NCBI GenBank assembly: GCA_019358875.1
Contig: JAHHIF010000003.1
Location: 124,001-188,000, forward strand
Length of the DNA stretch: 64,000 nt
Origin: Symplocastrum torsivum CPER-KK1
Lineage (GTDB): Bacteria > Cyanobacteriota > Cyanobacteriia > Cyanobacteriales > Coleofasciculaceae
Reading direction: 5' to 3'
Of this stretch, positions 52,841 through 61,437 are shown piece by piece (the first letter of the stretch is position 1; every line of letters begins with the position of its first letter). Below the pieces are notes generated by a model, which ran no database searches, was not told the origin of the DNA, and saw nothing but the letters and a program-made list of their open reading frames with translations. Both the position numbers and the translations under genes were made by a program.

Positions 52841-53718
52841 TTTTTACCTATCAACTTTTTAAACTTAAACCAACCATTACGCACTTGCCAAAACTTACTT
52901 GATTGCATTGCATTAATCAAATCTCGTGACTGTTGTAGCTCTGTTTGATGGTGCTGAAGCTGGATTTGTAATTGCTCTATTTTTGCACGAGTATCCGTAG
53001 GTAGAGACTGTAATTGCTCCAGTTCTAGTTGAAAATTCTGAGTATAAAACCGAACTCGTTCGTGTTCAGTTGCTGTAAACCAATTAATAGCTTGCTCTAT
53101 CTCTACAGAATTAAAAGTATCATCATCCTTCTGCTGTACAGGATATCTCTTAGAAGAGCGAGCCAGCGCAAATGTTTTTCTAGGCTGTGATTTTTCGCCT
53201 TTATACTCATGATGAACTTCGATAACTACTCCAAATTCAACAACGCAGCCCTTATAGTACTTTAATGCAAAATCTAAGCTAATTTGATTACGATAAAGTT
53301 CTACTAAAACTGAACGATCAACAACATAAATAATTTCTTTTAATAACCATCTAGCATTTAGTACCTTTTCCCATACATCAAAATGCCAAACGCACAAATG
53401 TAAATAATGATCTTCATTATAAAATAATTTATGATCAAATATAAACGCTGGATTTGACCAACCATACGGAGTCCAAAACTCTAGCTGAGCACCATCAGCA
53501 CAAACACGGCTGATTTCTTGAAAAATGTTTATTGGGTTTTGAATATGTTCTAAAAAATGAGATGAGTGAACGTATTTAACGCTTTTATCAGGAAATGGTA
53601 GAGGGTCTGTTTGAATGTTTAAAACATAGTCAACACCTGGATAGGGTTGAAAATCAATGCCTAGAGTTCCTTCCTTCTTCCTCAACCCACAACCCAAATC
53701 GATCTTTAAGTTATCCAT
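52837..53718 (-). CDS. SAM-dependent methyltransferase with coiled-coil SSKFW tail
   Basis: 293 residues. The methyltransferase domain (about 1-195) has KIDLGCGLRKKEGTLGIDF as motif I and FPDKSVKYVHSSHFLEHIQN (about 44-63). A coiled coil (about 215-270; SLPTDTRAKIEQLQIQLQHH) is followed by NAMQSSKFWQVRNGWFKFKK, the same short module found in the large sulfotransferase-glycosyltransferase nearby. The tail may tether enzymes of the pathway. Second of three methyltransferases in a row; overlaps the next by 4 bases. Confidence 0.83.
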   Translation of the reverse strand: MDNLKIDLGCGLRKKEGTLGIDFQPYPGVDYVLNIQTDPLPFPDKSVKYVHSSHFLEHIQNPINIFQEISRVCADGAQLEFWTPYGWSNPAFIFDHKLFYNEDHYLHLCVWHFDVWEKVLNARWLLKEIIYVVDRSVLVELYRNQISLDFALKYYKGCVVEFGVVIEVHHEYKGEKSQPRKTFALARSSKRYPVQQKDDDTFNSVEIEQAINWFTATEHERVRFYTQNFQLELEQLQSLPTDTRAKIEQLQIQLQHHQTELQQSRDLINAMQSSKFWQVRNGWFKFKKLIGKK

Positions 53719-53819
53719 TGCTTTTAACTAAAAGAAATTAACAAATGCTTAGGGAACTTTGCAGTAAAAGTTAACAAGAGTAAGTTTTTGTAGTAATGAT
53801 TAAATCTGTATAAATTCAG

Positions 53820-54587
53820 TTATTCACCAACTCTTTTTCTTAAAACTACAATAAACTCCATTCCATTTTTTTGCAGTAATTCAATTTCTATTAAGAAAGA
53901 CAAATATTTTTTGCAGTATACAAGCATTTCTATAAATTCCATTGGAGTCCATACATGAAAATGAATACTGTAGTTCATGTCAATAAGACGTTTAGTTCGT
54001 ACAGCAACATCACTGTCAGGAACCTTATTAACTAAACGATTCCACTCCTCAAAGTGAGAGTACTTTGACCACTCAGCTCCTTCCGTGTAGTCTCGAATCA
54101 GGTGTTCTAAGGAGGTGATAGGACGATCGCAATCAAAGGTATATCGCTTATCTGGCACAGCCATATACAAAATGCCATCGGTCTTCAAAACCCTTATCCA
54201 ATTTTCCAGAGAAGCTATTGGATTCTGGCAATGCTCAATCATGTGATTGGAAATCACAAAGTCTAGTGATGCATCTGGAATAGAGGCTAAGGTTTCACCG
54301 TCATCAATGAGATCAAGTTCTACTAGTTTATGTTCTGCTAACTCTGGGTATTGTTTTCTTAATTGCTCAACTGGCATTCGATCCAAGTAGCGGATTTCAA
54401 CATCAGAAGGAATTTCAAGAGGTGAATGTAAAGCTCCAATCTCAATTCCAGAACCCGTTAGATATTGAGAAGCAATTTGCTGCCGTAATGAAGTTCCTGA
54501 TAAGGAAGGACTTCCTGTATCTTTTAGTTTGTTTGGTTTTGCTAAGAAATTGAGCTTGTTTGTTAAATTTCCTAAAATAGATGTCAT
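53820..54587 (-). CDS. SAM-dependent methyltransferase
   Basis: 255 residues. Motif I GSGIEIGALHSPLEIPSDV (about 46-64), VELDLIDDGETL as the adenine-binding acidic region, and FVISNHMIEHCQNPIASLEN (about 108-127). The later VPDKRYTFDCDRPITSLEHL matches a methyltransferase subgroup common in bacterial surface-glycan clusters. N-terminal 30 residues are basic and unstructured. No signal peptide. It stands upstream of the other two methyltransferases with a 101-base gap. Substrate unknown. Confidence 0.85.
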   Translation of the reverse strand: MTSILGNLTNKLNFLAKPNKLKDTGSPSLSGTSLRQQIASQYLTGSGIEIGALHSPLEIPSDVEIRYLDRMPVEQLRKQYPELAEHKLVELDLIDDGETLASIPDASLDFVISNHMIEHCQNPIASLENWIRVLKTDGILYMAVPDKRYTFDCDRPITSLEHLIRDYTEGAEWSKYSHFEEWNRLVNKVPDSDVAVRTKRLIDMNYSIHFHVWTPMEFIEMLVYCKKYLSFLIEIELLQKNGMEFIVVLRKRVGE

Positions 54588-54664
54588 ATTAAGCTTCCTT
54601 TTAGTTGAGCTATACTATTTTTGCGGATCGATGTACTTGATGAAATTCTTTTCTAGGATTTCAG

Positions 54665-57600
54665 CTATATATTTATCCTGTAATCATCACTTGATCGGGT
54701 TAAATTGGGATTATAGCAAGGGTCATCTTTAAGGATTTTGCTCCACTTAGTCTGCATATACTCTGCCTCTTTTGCTAACCGGGCAAGTTTTTCAGGAGTA
54801 TCCTCATGTCCTCTACTTTTTGACTCATGATGATATAAAACGACGTGGGGAAGATATATATTCCTGTATCCTTTCTCTACTAACTTGAGGCAAAAATCTA
54901 CATCATTATAAGCAACGGCTAATTTCTCTTCAAATCCACCAACACGTTCGTACACTTCCCGTCTACACATTAAACACGCTCCGGTAATTGCTGAATAATT
55001 GTTGATAGTTATTACCTGACCTCCATATCCCGGATAAATTGAGGGCAACTTTTTGTGGCTGTGACTAGCAACCCCACCAATACCTAATACAATTCCTGCA
55101 TGTTGTATGGAATTATCTGGATATAAGAGAAGTCCGCCAACTGCCCCAATAGAGGGTCGTTGAGCCTGCTCTACCATGGCATCAATCCAGTCAGGTGTGA
55201 CAACTTCTATATCATTATTTAGTAAAAGTATATATTCACCTTTTGCCTGGGTTACAGCGTAATTATTAATCTTAGAAAAGTTGAAAGGAATGTCAAGTTT
55301 GTAACATCTAAACCGAGAGGGTTCGTGAGTTTCCCAGAAGTTAATAACTTTAGTTGTATGGTCTTCAGTACTGCCATTATCTATGACAATAACTTCATAC
55401 TTTGGATAAACACTTTTCTCAAAAATAGATTTCAAGCATTTATTTAAAGTTTCTCCTAAGTCTTTAGTGGGAATAATAATACTTACAAGTTTGTGGTTTT
55501 CTATTTTATATCGAGTAACATATAGTCCCATGTACCCTGGTGTTCCAGAAATTACTCCTTTTTCGCCCCTTCTAGAAAGAGCATCTGTAAGGGCTTTTTC
55601 TGCTGCTATGTAGGCATAAGGCTTGGCTTCAGCACCACTAGAAGCTGATTCAGGATGAACTCTCCAGTGGTAAAGAATTTTAGGAATATGAAATATTTTT
55701 TCAGTCTTTTCAGTAACTCTCAACACGAGGTCATAGTCTTGGCTACCTTCATAACCGACTCTAAAGCCTCCTATTTCTGTTACTAGCGATCGCCTATAAG
55801 TTCCCAGATGGCAGGTGTACATCCGAGACAAAAAGGAGTCAGGACACCAGTCGGGCTTAAAGAATGGGAGGCAGAATTGATTATGTTCGTCAACCTTGTC
55901 TTCATCTGAATAAATCATATCTGCTTCAGGGTGCCGATTCAACAGAAGGGCTACCTCATACAAAGCATCTGGTGTAAGTAAGTCATCATGATCTAGTAGA
56001 GATAAAAACTCACCAGTTGCTAATTCTATAGCCGAGTTAGAAGCCTGAGCAATATGTCCATTTTGCTCTCTGAAAGCTACTTTAATTCGGCTATCTTTTG
56101 CTCTATATTCTTCCAAAACAGCCCTGACGTGAGGCTGAGTTGATGCATCATCTGCAATACATAACTCCCAATAAGGATAAACCTGAGTGAGAACCGACTC
56201 AATCGCTTCTCGTAAAAAACGCTCCGCAGTATTAAAAACCGGCATGATTATACTAATAACTGGCTTATTAGTAAAAACTTCCACTGTCTCAGCCATTTTT
56301 CGCAAGTCAGATTCTCTGGGAAAGTTTTTTTGGAGCCATCCTTGATAGGTTTCTGGTAAGACTTCAATATTGGCTGAGCCATCATCAAGCTTTAAATAGA
56401 CTTTTCTAGATAGTCTAGTAATTGTATACTTTAAGCCTTTATTTTTTAGGAGGTAAAGTAGCTTTTTGGCTCTAGACAATAAGCGGTTAAACGACTGCTT
56501 AGAATTCTCTGTTACGCCGAATACTTGCTTTAGCCAAAACCAAGCTATTCGCATTTTCCAAAACTTACTGCTCTCCATTGCAAGAATCAGAGTTTTTGAT
56601 TGCTCCAGTTCAACTAGCACCTGTTGTAGTTGGGATTGAGTCTGTTGTAGTTGGGATTGAGTCTGTTGTAGTTGGGATTGAGTCTGTTGTAGTTGGGATT
56701 GAGTCTGTTGTAGTTGGGATTGAGTCTGTTGTAGTTGGGATTGAGTCTGTTGTAGTTGGGATTGAGATTGCGCTAACTCAACATGCGATCGCTCCTGTTC
56801 TGCCTGATTCTGTTGTAGTGTTTGTTGCAGTTGAGAGCGATTGCGATCGAGTTCCTCGTGGGACTGCTCTAACTGAGTTTGTAACTTGAATGACTCTTTT
56901 TCTAATCTCCGAAGATCTAGCCAATCCTGAAGCACCCAGGCTTCATAAGGTGGTAGAGGTGGGAGTTCAGGAACAAGCGAAGAAGACAAAGCCTCCGGTG
57001 TCACTGCCTTAGCATTAAGTTCCTGGTAAAGTTCCCATACCTGAGGAAAGTAATGCTTGATCAAAGCAGGTCGATGCAAATTATACGACTGCGTATTCAG
57101 TAATGAATCGTCGTAAATATCTGAATCCGGGTAATTTAAGGGAATCCCAAACTTATCTTTGATAGCTTGTATTAGAAAACTAGGATCGTGGGCAATGCTA
57201 TAAATACTGATTAAAAGGCAACGTTCCGAAAATTGCTCATAAAATCTTAGAACTTCTTGGTTATAGTTCAGCCAAATTTCTAAAGCAAAATTAGGATTAA
57301 AATCAAATCCTTCATCTCCTACATTACGTCGTCGGTAAAGAGAATCAATCACTTCCCACGGTGCACGGTATATTAATAAAAAATTGGCTTGAGGAATTAA
57401 ATCTGCCCAGTAATTCAAGAATAGAGTTGTTCTTGGATCTTTCCATCCCCAAATCTTCCTAGAAGAATTTTCCTGGACAAGTAATTTAGCTCGCCCTAAA
57501 AATTGCTCTGGCACCTTAATCTGTTTCTCTACAGTCCAACCTGCCTTACTAATTCCTTGAGATAATAAAATATTTTCGTGAAACTCTGTAAAATTAAGAT

Positions 57601-57757
57601 TTTCAAAGTACCCTTTTACATTACCAGCCCCTGCTGGCATTAGCCTTTTACCTATATCTACCCCTGCGCTCTGGAGCAATGACGCTGTAAGAGAGGTACC
57701 AGAACGATGCATTCCAGTGATTATAAAAATGCTTTGCTTACTATCGTTATTTTGCAT
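54665..57757 (-). CDS. sulfotransferase - coiled coil - tandem GT2 glycosyltransferase fusion
   Basis: 1030 residues, three enzymatic modules. (1) A sulfotransferase-like P-loop domain (about 1-260) with the 5'-phosphosulfate motif ITGMHRSGTSLTASLL and the 3' motif FLLIYRAPWEVIDSLYRR. (2) A coiled coil (about 280-385) that includes seven tandem QSQLQQT units, then LAMESSKFWKMRIAWFWLKQ. (3) Two GT-A family 2 domains: the first (about 495-720) with ISIIMPVFNTAERFL, LSLLDHDDLLTPDALYEVAL and IYSDEDKVDEHNQFCLPFF; the second (about 755-1000) with VSIIIPTKDLGETLNKCLKS and YILLLNNDIEVVTPDW. It could both build and sulfate a glycan, but sulfation is inference. Cytoplasmic. Confidence 0.9.
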   Translation of the reverse strand: MQNNDSKQSIFIITGMHRSGTSLTASLLQSAGVDIGKRLMPAGAGNVKGYFENLNFTEFHENILLSQGISKAGWTVEKQIKVPEQFLGRAKLLVQENSSRKIWGWKDPRTTLFLNYWADLIPQANFLLIYRAPWEVIDSLYRRRNVGDEGFDFNPNFALEIWLNYNQEVLRFYEQFSERCLLISIYSIAHDPSFLIQAIKDKFGIPLNYPDSDIYDDSLLNTQSYNLHRPALIKHYFPQVWELYQELNAKAVTPEALSSSLVPELPPLPPYEAWVLQDWLDLRRLEKESFKLQTQLEQSHEELDRNRSQLQQTLQQNQAEQERSHVELAQSQSQLQQTQSQLQQTQSQLQQTQSQLQQTQSQLQQTQSQLQQTQSQLQQVLVELEQSKTLILAMESSKFWKMRIAWFWLKQVFGVTENSKQSFNRLLSRAKKLLYLLKNKGLKYTITRLSRKVYLKLDDGSANIEVLPETYQGWLQKNFPRESDLRKMAETVEVFTNKPVISIIMPVFNTAERFLREAIESVLTQVYPYWELCIADDASTQPHVRAVLEEYRAKDSRIKVAFREQNGHIAQASNSAIELATGEFLSLLDHDDLLTPDALYEVALLLNRHPEADMIYSDEDKVDEHNQFCLPFFKPDWCPDSFLSRMYTCHLGTYRRSLVTEIGGFRVGYEGSQDYDLVLRVTEKTEKIFHIPKILYHWRVHPESASSGAEAKPYAYIAAEKALTDALSRRGEKGVISGTPGYMGLYVTRYKIENHKLVSIIIPTKDLGETLNKCLKSIFEKSVYPKYEVIVIDNGSTEDHTTKVINFWETHEPSRFRCYKLDIPFNFSKINNYAVTQAKGEYILLLNNDIEVVTPDWIDAMVEQAQRPSIGAVGGLLLYPDNSIQHAGIVLGIGGVASHSHKKLPSIYPGYGGQVITINNYSAITGACLMCRREVYERVGGFEEKLAVAYNDVDFCLKLVEKGYRNIYLPHVVLYHHESKSRGHEDTPEKLARLAKEAEYMQTKWSKILKDDPCYNPNLTRSSDDYRINI
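56621..56767 (-). repeat. 21-bp minisatellite, seven tandem copies
   Basis: Seven copies of a 21-base unit (plus strand CTGTTGTAGTTGGGATTGAG plus T), six identical and the last with one change. It encodes the seven QSQLQQT heptads of the coiled coil. Because 21 is a multiple of 3 and of the heptad, copy-number change keeps both frame and coiled-coil register. Confidence 0.95.
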
Positions 57758-57808
57758 ATCTTTAGAAAAAATATAAATAAAATATTACCATTTCAAAAAT
57801 TATTATAT

Positions 57809-59209
57809 TTATGCTTCTAAATTTCTCTCAATTTCTTTTGATTTTTTTTCTATCCCGATAGGTATAACTTGACTTTGGTTAAGTAAAGAAACGTGAGTGT
57901 CTACTTTAAAGTCTACCAGACCGGTTTCCAATATATTTTCTTCGATTTGTACTCTAAACATAGCTGTATCAACACAGCGATGGAGAAAGACTTCGGTATC
58001 ATCTACCAATCCAAGAACCCCAGCATTGAGGAAATAAACTCCCGGTTGTAACAAACAATGAAATCTAAACTGAACTTGAACTGTACTACCTTGCTCTACA
58101 CATTCAATCGCCTTATCTAGAGTGTGAGAGACAGCACCCCCTAGCTCAAAACCACTGATGGTCTTAATTAACATCCCAAACCTAACTCTGTAAGCTGTCT
58201 CAGAAAACTTGACCTGATAAGTGTAAATATAATTGCTTCGTCTGCATAAAATGTTGACAGTTTTGCCTTCAAGGTTAGTAATATGAGTCTGAGAAATTTT
58301 TGCTCCAATAGATATATAAGAGATAGTACTCTTAGGCTTCATATCGGGATCATAAAGAGCAGATGCCTTTTGTCTAGGGCTAGAAGACTTGGTTATCGAA
58401 TCGTTGAGCGATTGATTGACTTTCCCTTGATGATTCATGCTCCGTATGTCTTCACGCAAAGCCTGTATTTTCCCGGCTGGCGCATAAATCAACTTTTGAT
58501 AATTGAAAACTACTGACTTAGGATTACCAGACAGAAGCAACTCTCCGTGATCTATCAAAATAGCTGAATTGCAAAGATCTATAACTGAAGCCGCTGAATG
58601 GGAAACAAACAAAATTGTTCCTCCCCGCTCCCGAATTGATTGAAGCCGAGCAAAACACTTACGCTGAAAAGCTTCATCACCGACCGACAGCGCCTCATCC
58701 ACCACCAAAATATCAGGCTCGACCGTTGTGACTACGGCAAACGCTAGCCGAACAAACATCCCACTTGAATAAGTCTTAACGGGTTGTTCAATAAAATCTC
58801 CAATATCAGCAAAAGCGGCAATCTGATCAAACTTGGCTTCAATCTCTTTGTGATCCAGACCCAACAACCGTCCATTAAAAAAGACATTCTGACGCCCTGT
58901 AAATTCCGGGTTAAATCCACTTCCCAACTCTAGCAATGCCGAAATCCGACCTCTAACCTGAACTTCGCCACTAGTCGGTGTCAACGTTCCTACGATAATT
59001 TGTAGTAGTGTACTTTTTCCAGAGCCATTTCGCCCCACAATTCCTAAGGTCTGTCCCTTCAGTACCTCTAGGTCAATATTCTGTAAAGCCCAGAATTCAT
59101 TTGCCCTGCTTTTTCCAGGCAGCAGCAAGTCCTTTAACCGGTCTACAGGCTGAGCATAGCGCTTGAAGCACTTTGAAACATTTTTTACAGAAATCGCAAT
59201 CTCACTCAT
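57809..59209 (-). CDS. Wzt-like polysaccharide ABC transporter ATP-binding protein
   Basis: 466 residues from ATG 59209 with GAGGTG just upstream (a GTG at 59212 is the alternative). ATPase domain (about 1-250): Walker A GIVGRNGSGKSTLLQII, signature YSSGMFVRLAFAV, Walker B ILVVDEALSVGDE, as in exporters of O-antigen and teichoic acid. The C-terminal about 170 residues form a Wzt-C-like beta domain (EGKTVNILCRRSNYIYTYQV, LLQPGVYFLNAGVLGLVDDT) that in Wzt recognises the modified end of the glycan. The permease partner Wzm is not found in the window, which is unusual since the two normally adjoin. Confidence 0.92.
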   Translation of the reverse strand: MSEIAISVKNVSKCFKRYAQPVDRLKDLLLPGKSRANEFWALQNIDLEVLKGQTLGIVGRNGSGKSTLLQIIVGTLTPTSGEVQVRGRISALLELGSGFNPEFTGRQNVFFNGRLLGLDHKEIEAKFDQIAAFADIGDFIEQPVKTYSSGMFVRLAFAVVTTVEPDILVVDEALSVGDEAFQRKCFARLQSIRERGGTILFVSHSAASVIDLCNSAILIDHGELLLSGNPKSVVFNYQKLIYAPAGKIQALREDIRSMNHQGKVNQSLNDSITKSSSPRQKASALYDPDMKPKSTISYISIGAKISQTHITNLEGKTVNILCRRSNYIYTYQVKFSETAYRVRFGMLIKTISGFELGGAVSHTLDKAIECVEQGSTVQVQFRFHCLLQPGVYFLNAGVLGLVDDTEVFLHRCVDTAMFRVQIEENILETGLVDFKVDTHVSLLNQSQVIPIGIEKKSKEIERNLEA

Positions 59210-59553
59210 CACACCTCATGCTGGCAACACTACAAATTGCCCATTCCATCAAAACTTATAGCATATCAGTAAATGCCGAACGCCAACGTTACTAGGTGGA
59301 TACTTTATGGTTTAAGAGTTCCTAGGCTCACCTAACTTGAACAGAGAGCCACGTTAGCCTGGAGTCCCAATTTTCCTTTTGTATTAGGGTTTCTACCCTT
59401 TTGGTATAGCAATTATATGCGATCGCTGCCACCGGATTTAGCAAAAACACCCAAGTTCCGTCCCTTTTGTGGAATTACCCATTGCCAAATAGATCACTGC
59501 TATAACTATTTTAGAACTGAGTAGTATGGGCAATATTATTGAATCCCCCTAGT
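59210..59553. other. intergenic region inside the polysaccharide cluster
   Basis: 344 bases without a gene, the largest gap in the cluster. A minus-strand TATAAT (in GCATATAATTG near 59408-59420) next to a HIP1 site could be a -10 box for the Wzt-like gene, but no well-spaced -35 was found. Confidence 0.4.
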
Positions 59554-61437
59554 TCATTGAAGAGTTTCACGTGAGGGAGCTTCATAAAGCCAATAAAAGG
59601 GAGGCACAAATGTTTTACTCCAACCGAAAGAAGTTAAAGCCGTAGTTATCTCTACAAACTGTTGGCTGTAATTAAGATCTTGTCTCACTAGGTCGGGTAG
59701 CCAATGTCCAGAATTTTGCCCTACTTCTGAGATAGGCGAAGGATTTATTTGGGCAGGTATACCAACTAAAAAACTACATATTTTTTGCTGATTTTGTGAA
59801 TTATTGATGTAGTTCTTTAAGCTATCAACCGTCTTTATACTTTGACTAGGATTATAGGAAGATAATCTGTCAGGTGGGATTGAACCAAAATGAGTAGCTA
59901 AACTAAAACTCGTCGCATTATCAGTTACTAATATACTACATGGAGAGGCTAGTGTAGGATTTTCAAAAAACCATTGTGCAATTACATACTGATCTTCTAG
60001 TTGACGATTTTCAAAAAACCATTGTGCAGTTACATCTAGGGTTTTAAGGGATAATTGTTCTGGTGTCTTGTATAACTGGTGCCATAATCTACCGCGCCAG
60101 GGAAGACTCGGTTGAGCAGACAAAAAAAATAATAAAAATACAACAATAATATGATTATTTATATATATTTTTTTTGTCTTACTAATAAATTCAAACATTT
60201 CCTTTAGAGCCACTATTAACACAAAGCTGTAAGGAAAAGCATACAAAATCCTAAAAGTAGTATAGTGACCATCTATTATGGCAATGAAAAGCGTAAAAGG
60301 TTGAAAAAATAGTAGCAAAAGTGGCAACAAGGTCAGAGTTGATAACAATCTATATTTTTTCCAAGAAATCAGGGAGAATAACATACTCAAATAGCCATAA
60401 ACACCTAAAGTCTGAAAGTATGGAAGTTTTTGATCCCAAACCCGAAGAATCCCCCATTTTGACCAATAATTAGGATCTAAAGTTAAATACTGAGCTGTCT
60501 TTTCTTTAAAGTAATCCTGAAAATAAGAATTATAAAAATTAGAGATTAAAACCGCATACTGTTGAAAAAACTTTATAGATAAGACTCCTAAAAGAAAACT
60601 TAGAAGTATAACTACAGGGATTATATAGATTATTTTTTTACCTAATACAATTTGTTTTTTTTCATACAGCCTTACAAGAAAAATCGCCAAATTTGAAATT
60701 AATAATAGAAAGAGTTCTTGATAGTGGTTGTAATAAATTATAGGAAGCAAAAGGATAAGTTCACAGCCTTTCTTTCTTTTTCCATCAAAAATATCAGTAA
60801 TTACAATTAATGATCGCAGGTAGGCTATATAAGCTAAAGGGGTTGATGAAAGGGCATAGTAGCGATAGAAGCCAAATACATTAGTGCCAAATAAACAGAT
60901 AGTTCCTAATGCTTGAATTTTTGCCCAAGATTCTGAAAATCCTATTCGCAAAGCAAATAAGTAAAATTGGTAGGCAAGGAGAAACTGCCAAAAGGTGCTA
61001 TAGATATCAAGGGCAGATCTTCTAGAGAGAGGCTCGACTTTAGACATCAGCGTCCAGCCCCAAAAATAAGTAAATTTATAATTAGCTGAATGCTCGTTTA
61101 CGAAACCATAGCCTTGCCACTCAAAAATTCGTCGGAAGTGTTCCCAGGAGTCAGAGGGGAATTCTAGATAGGCTCCTGGAATCTGAAACAGTAGTATTAG
61201 GTTAATCCAAAATACTAATTTATATAAATGATTTTTAGTATAAAACTTACATAAATAATAGATAAAAACTATAATGTTAAACAAATGCAAAAATATAAAA
61301 ATATTTTCTAGATAAAATATTTTCAAATGGAAATATTTAAATACCAGGTAAAGAAATAGATAGGGAACGAAAAAGAACCAGCCTTCTGCAAATAAGACTT
61401 TACCTAAGTCATATAATTTCATGTTTTTGAGATTCAT
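59554..61437 (-). CDS. large polytopic membrane protein, possible GT-C glycosyltransferase
   Basis: 627 residues from ATG 61437 (a TTG at 61443 and an ATG at 61422 are alternatives). About ten to twelve hydrophobic segments, with an early loop FPSDSWEHFRRIFEWQGYGF that could be the acidic catalytic loop of a GT-C enzyme, and a C-terminal soluble part. The base composition is markedly more A/T-rich than the flanking genes, with many Ile, Phe, Tyr and Lys, suggesting acquisition from another source. A 30-base unit recurs at 59958-59987 and 60006-60035, giving two AQWFFEN segments 16 residues apart. The family is not certain. Starts within the end of the dehydratase gene. Confidence 0.75.
   Translation of the reverse strand: MNLKNMKLYDLGKVLFAEGWFFFVPYLFLYLVFKYFHLKIFYLENIFIFLHLFNIIVFIYYLCKFYTKNHLYKLVFWINLILLFQIPGAYLEFPSDSWEHFRRIFEWQGYGFVNEHSANYKFTYFWGWTLMSKVEPLSRRSALDIYSTFWQFLLAYQFYLFALRIGFSESWAKIQALGTICLFGTNVFGFYRYYALSSTPLAYIAYLRSLIVITDIFDGKRKKGCELILLLPIIYYNHYQELFLLLISNLAIFLVRLYEKKQIVLGKKIIYIIPVVILLSFLLGVLSIKFFQQYAVLISNFYNSYFQDYFKEKTAQYLTLDPNYWSKWGILRVWDQKLPYFQTLGVYGYLSMLFSLISWKKYRLLSTLTLLPLLLLFFQPFTLFIAIIDGHYTTFRILYAFPYSFVLIVALKEMFEFISKTKKIYINNHIIVVFLLFFLSAQPSLPWRGRLWHQLYKTPEQLSLKTLDVTAQWFFENRQLEDQYVIAQWFFENPTLASPCSILVTDNATSFSLATHFGSIPPDRLSSYNPSQSIKTVDSLKNYINNSQNQQKICSFLVGIPAQINPSPISEVGQNSGHWLPDLVRQDLNYSQQFVEITTALTSFGWSKTFVPPFYWLYEAPSRETLQ

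Noticed and set aside
56621..56767. Possible CRISPR array
   Set aside because: The repeats are contiguous 21-mers with no spacers and are coding.
56578..56889. Plus-strand frame with repeated VVVGIES units
   Set aside because: It is the antisense reading of the 21-bp minisatellite inside a well-supported minus-strand gene.
59210..59553. Transposase remnant in the cluster gap
   Set aside because: No frame gives recognisable transposase motifs and no terminal inverted repeats were found.
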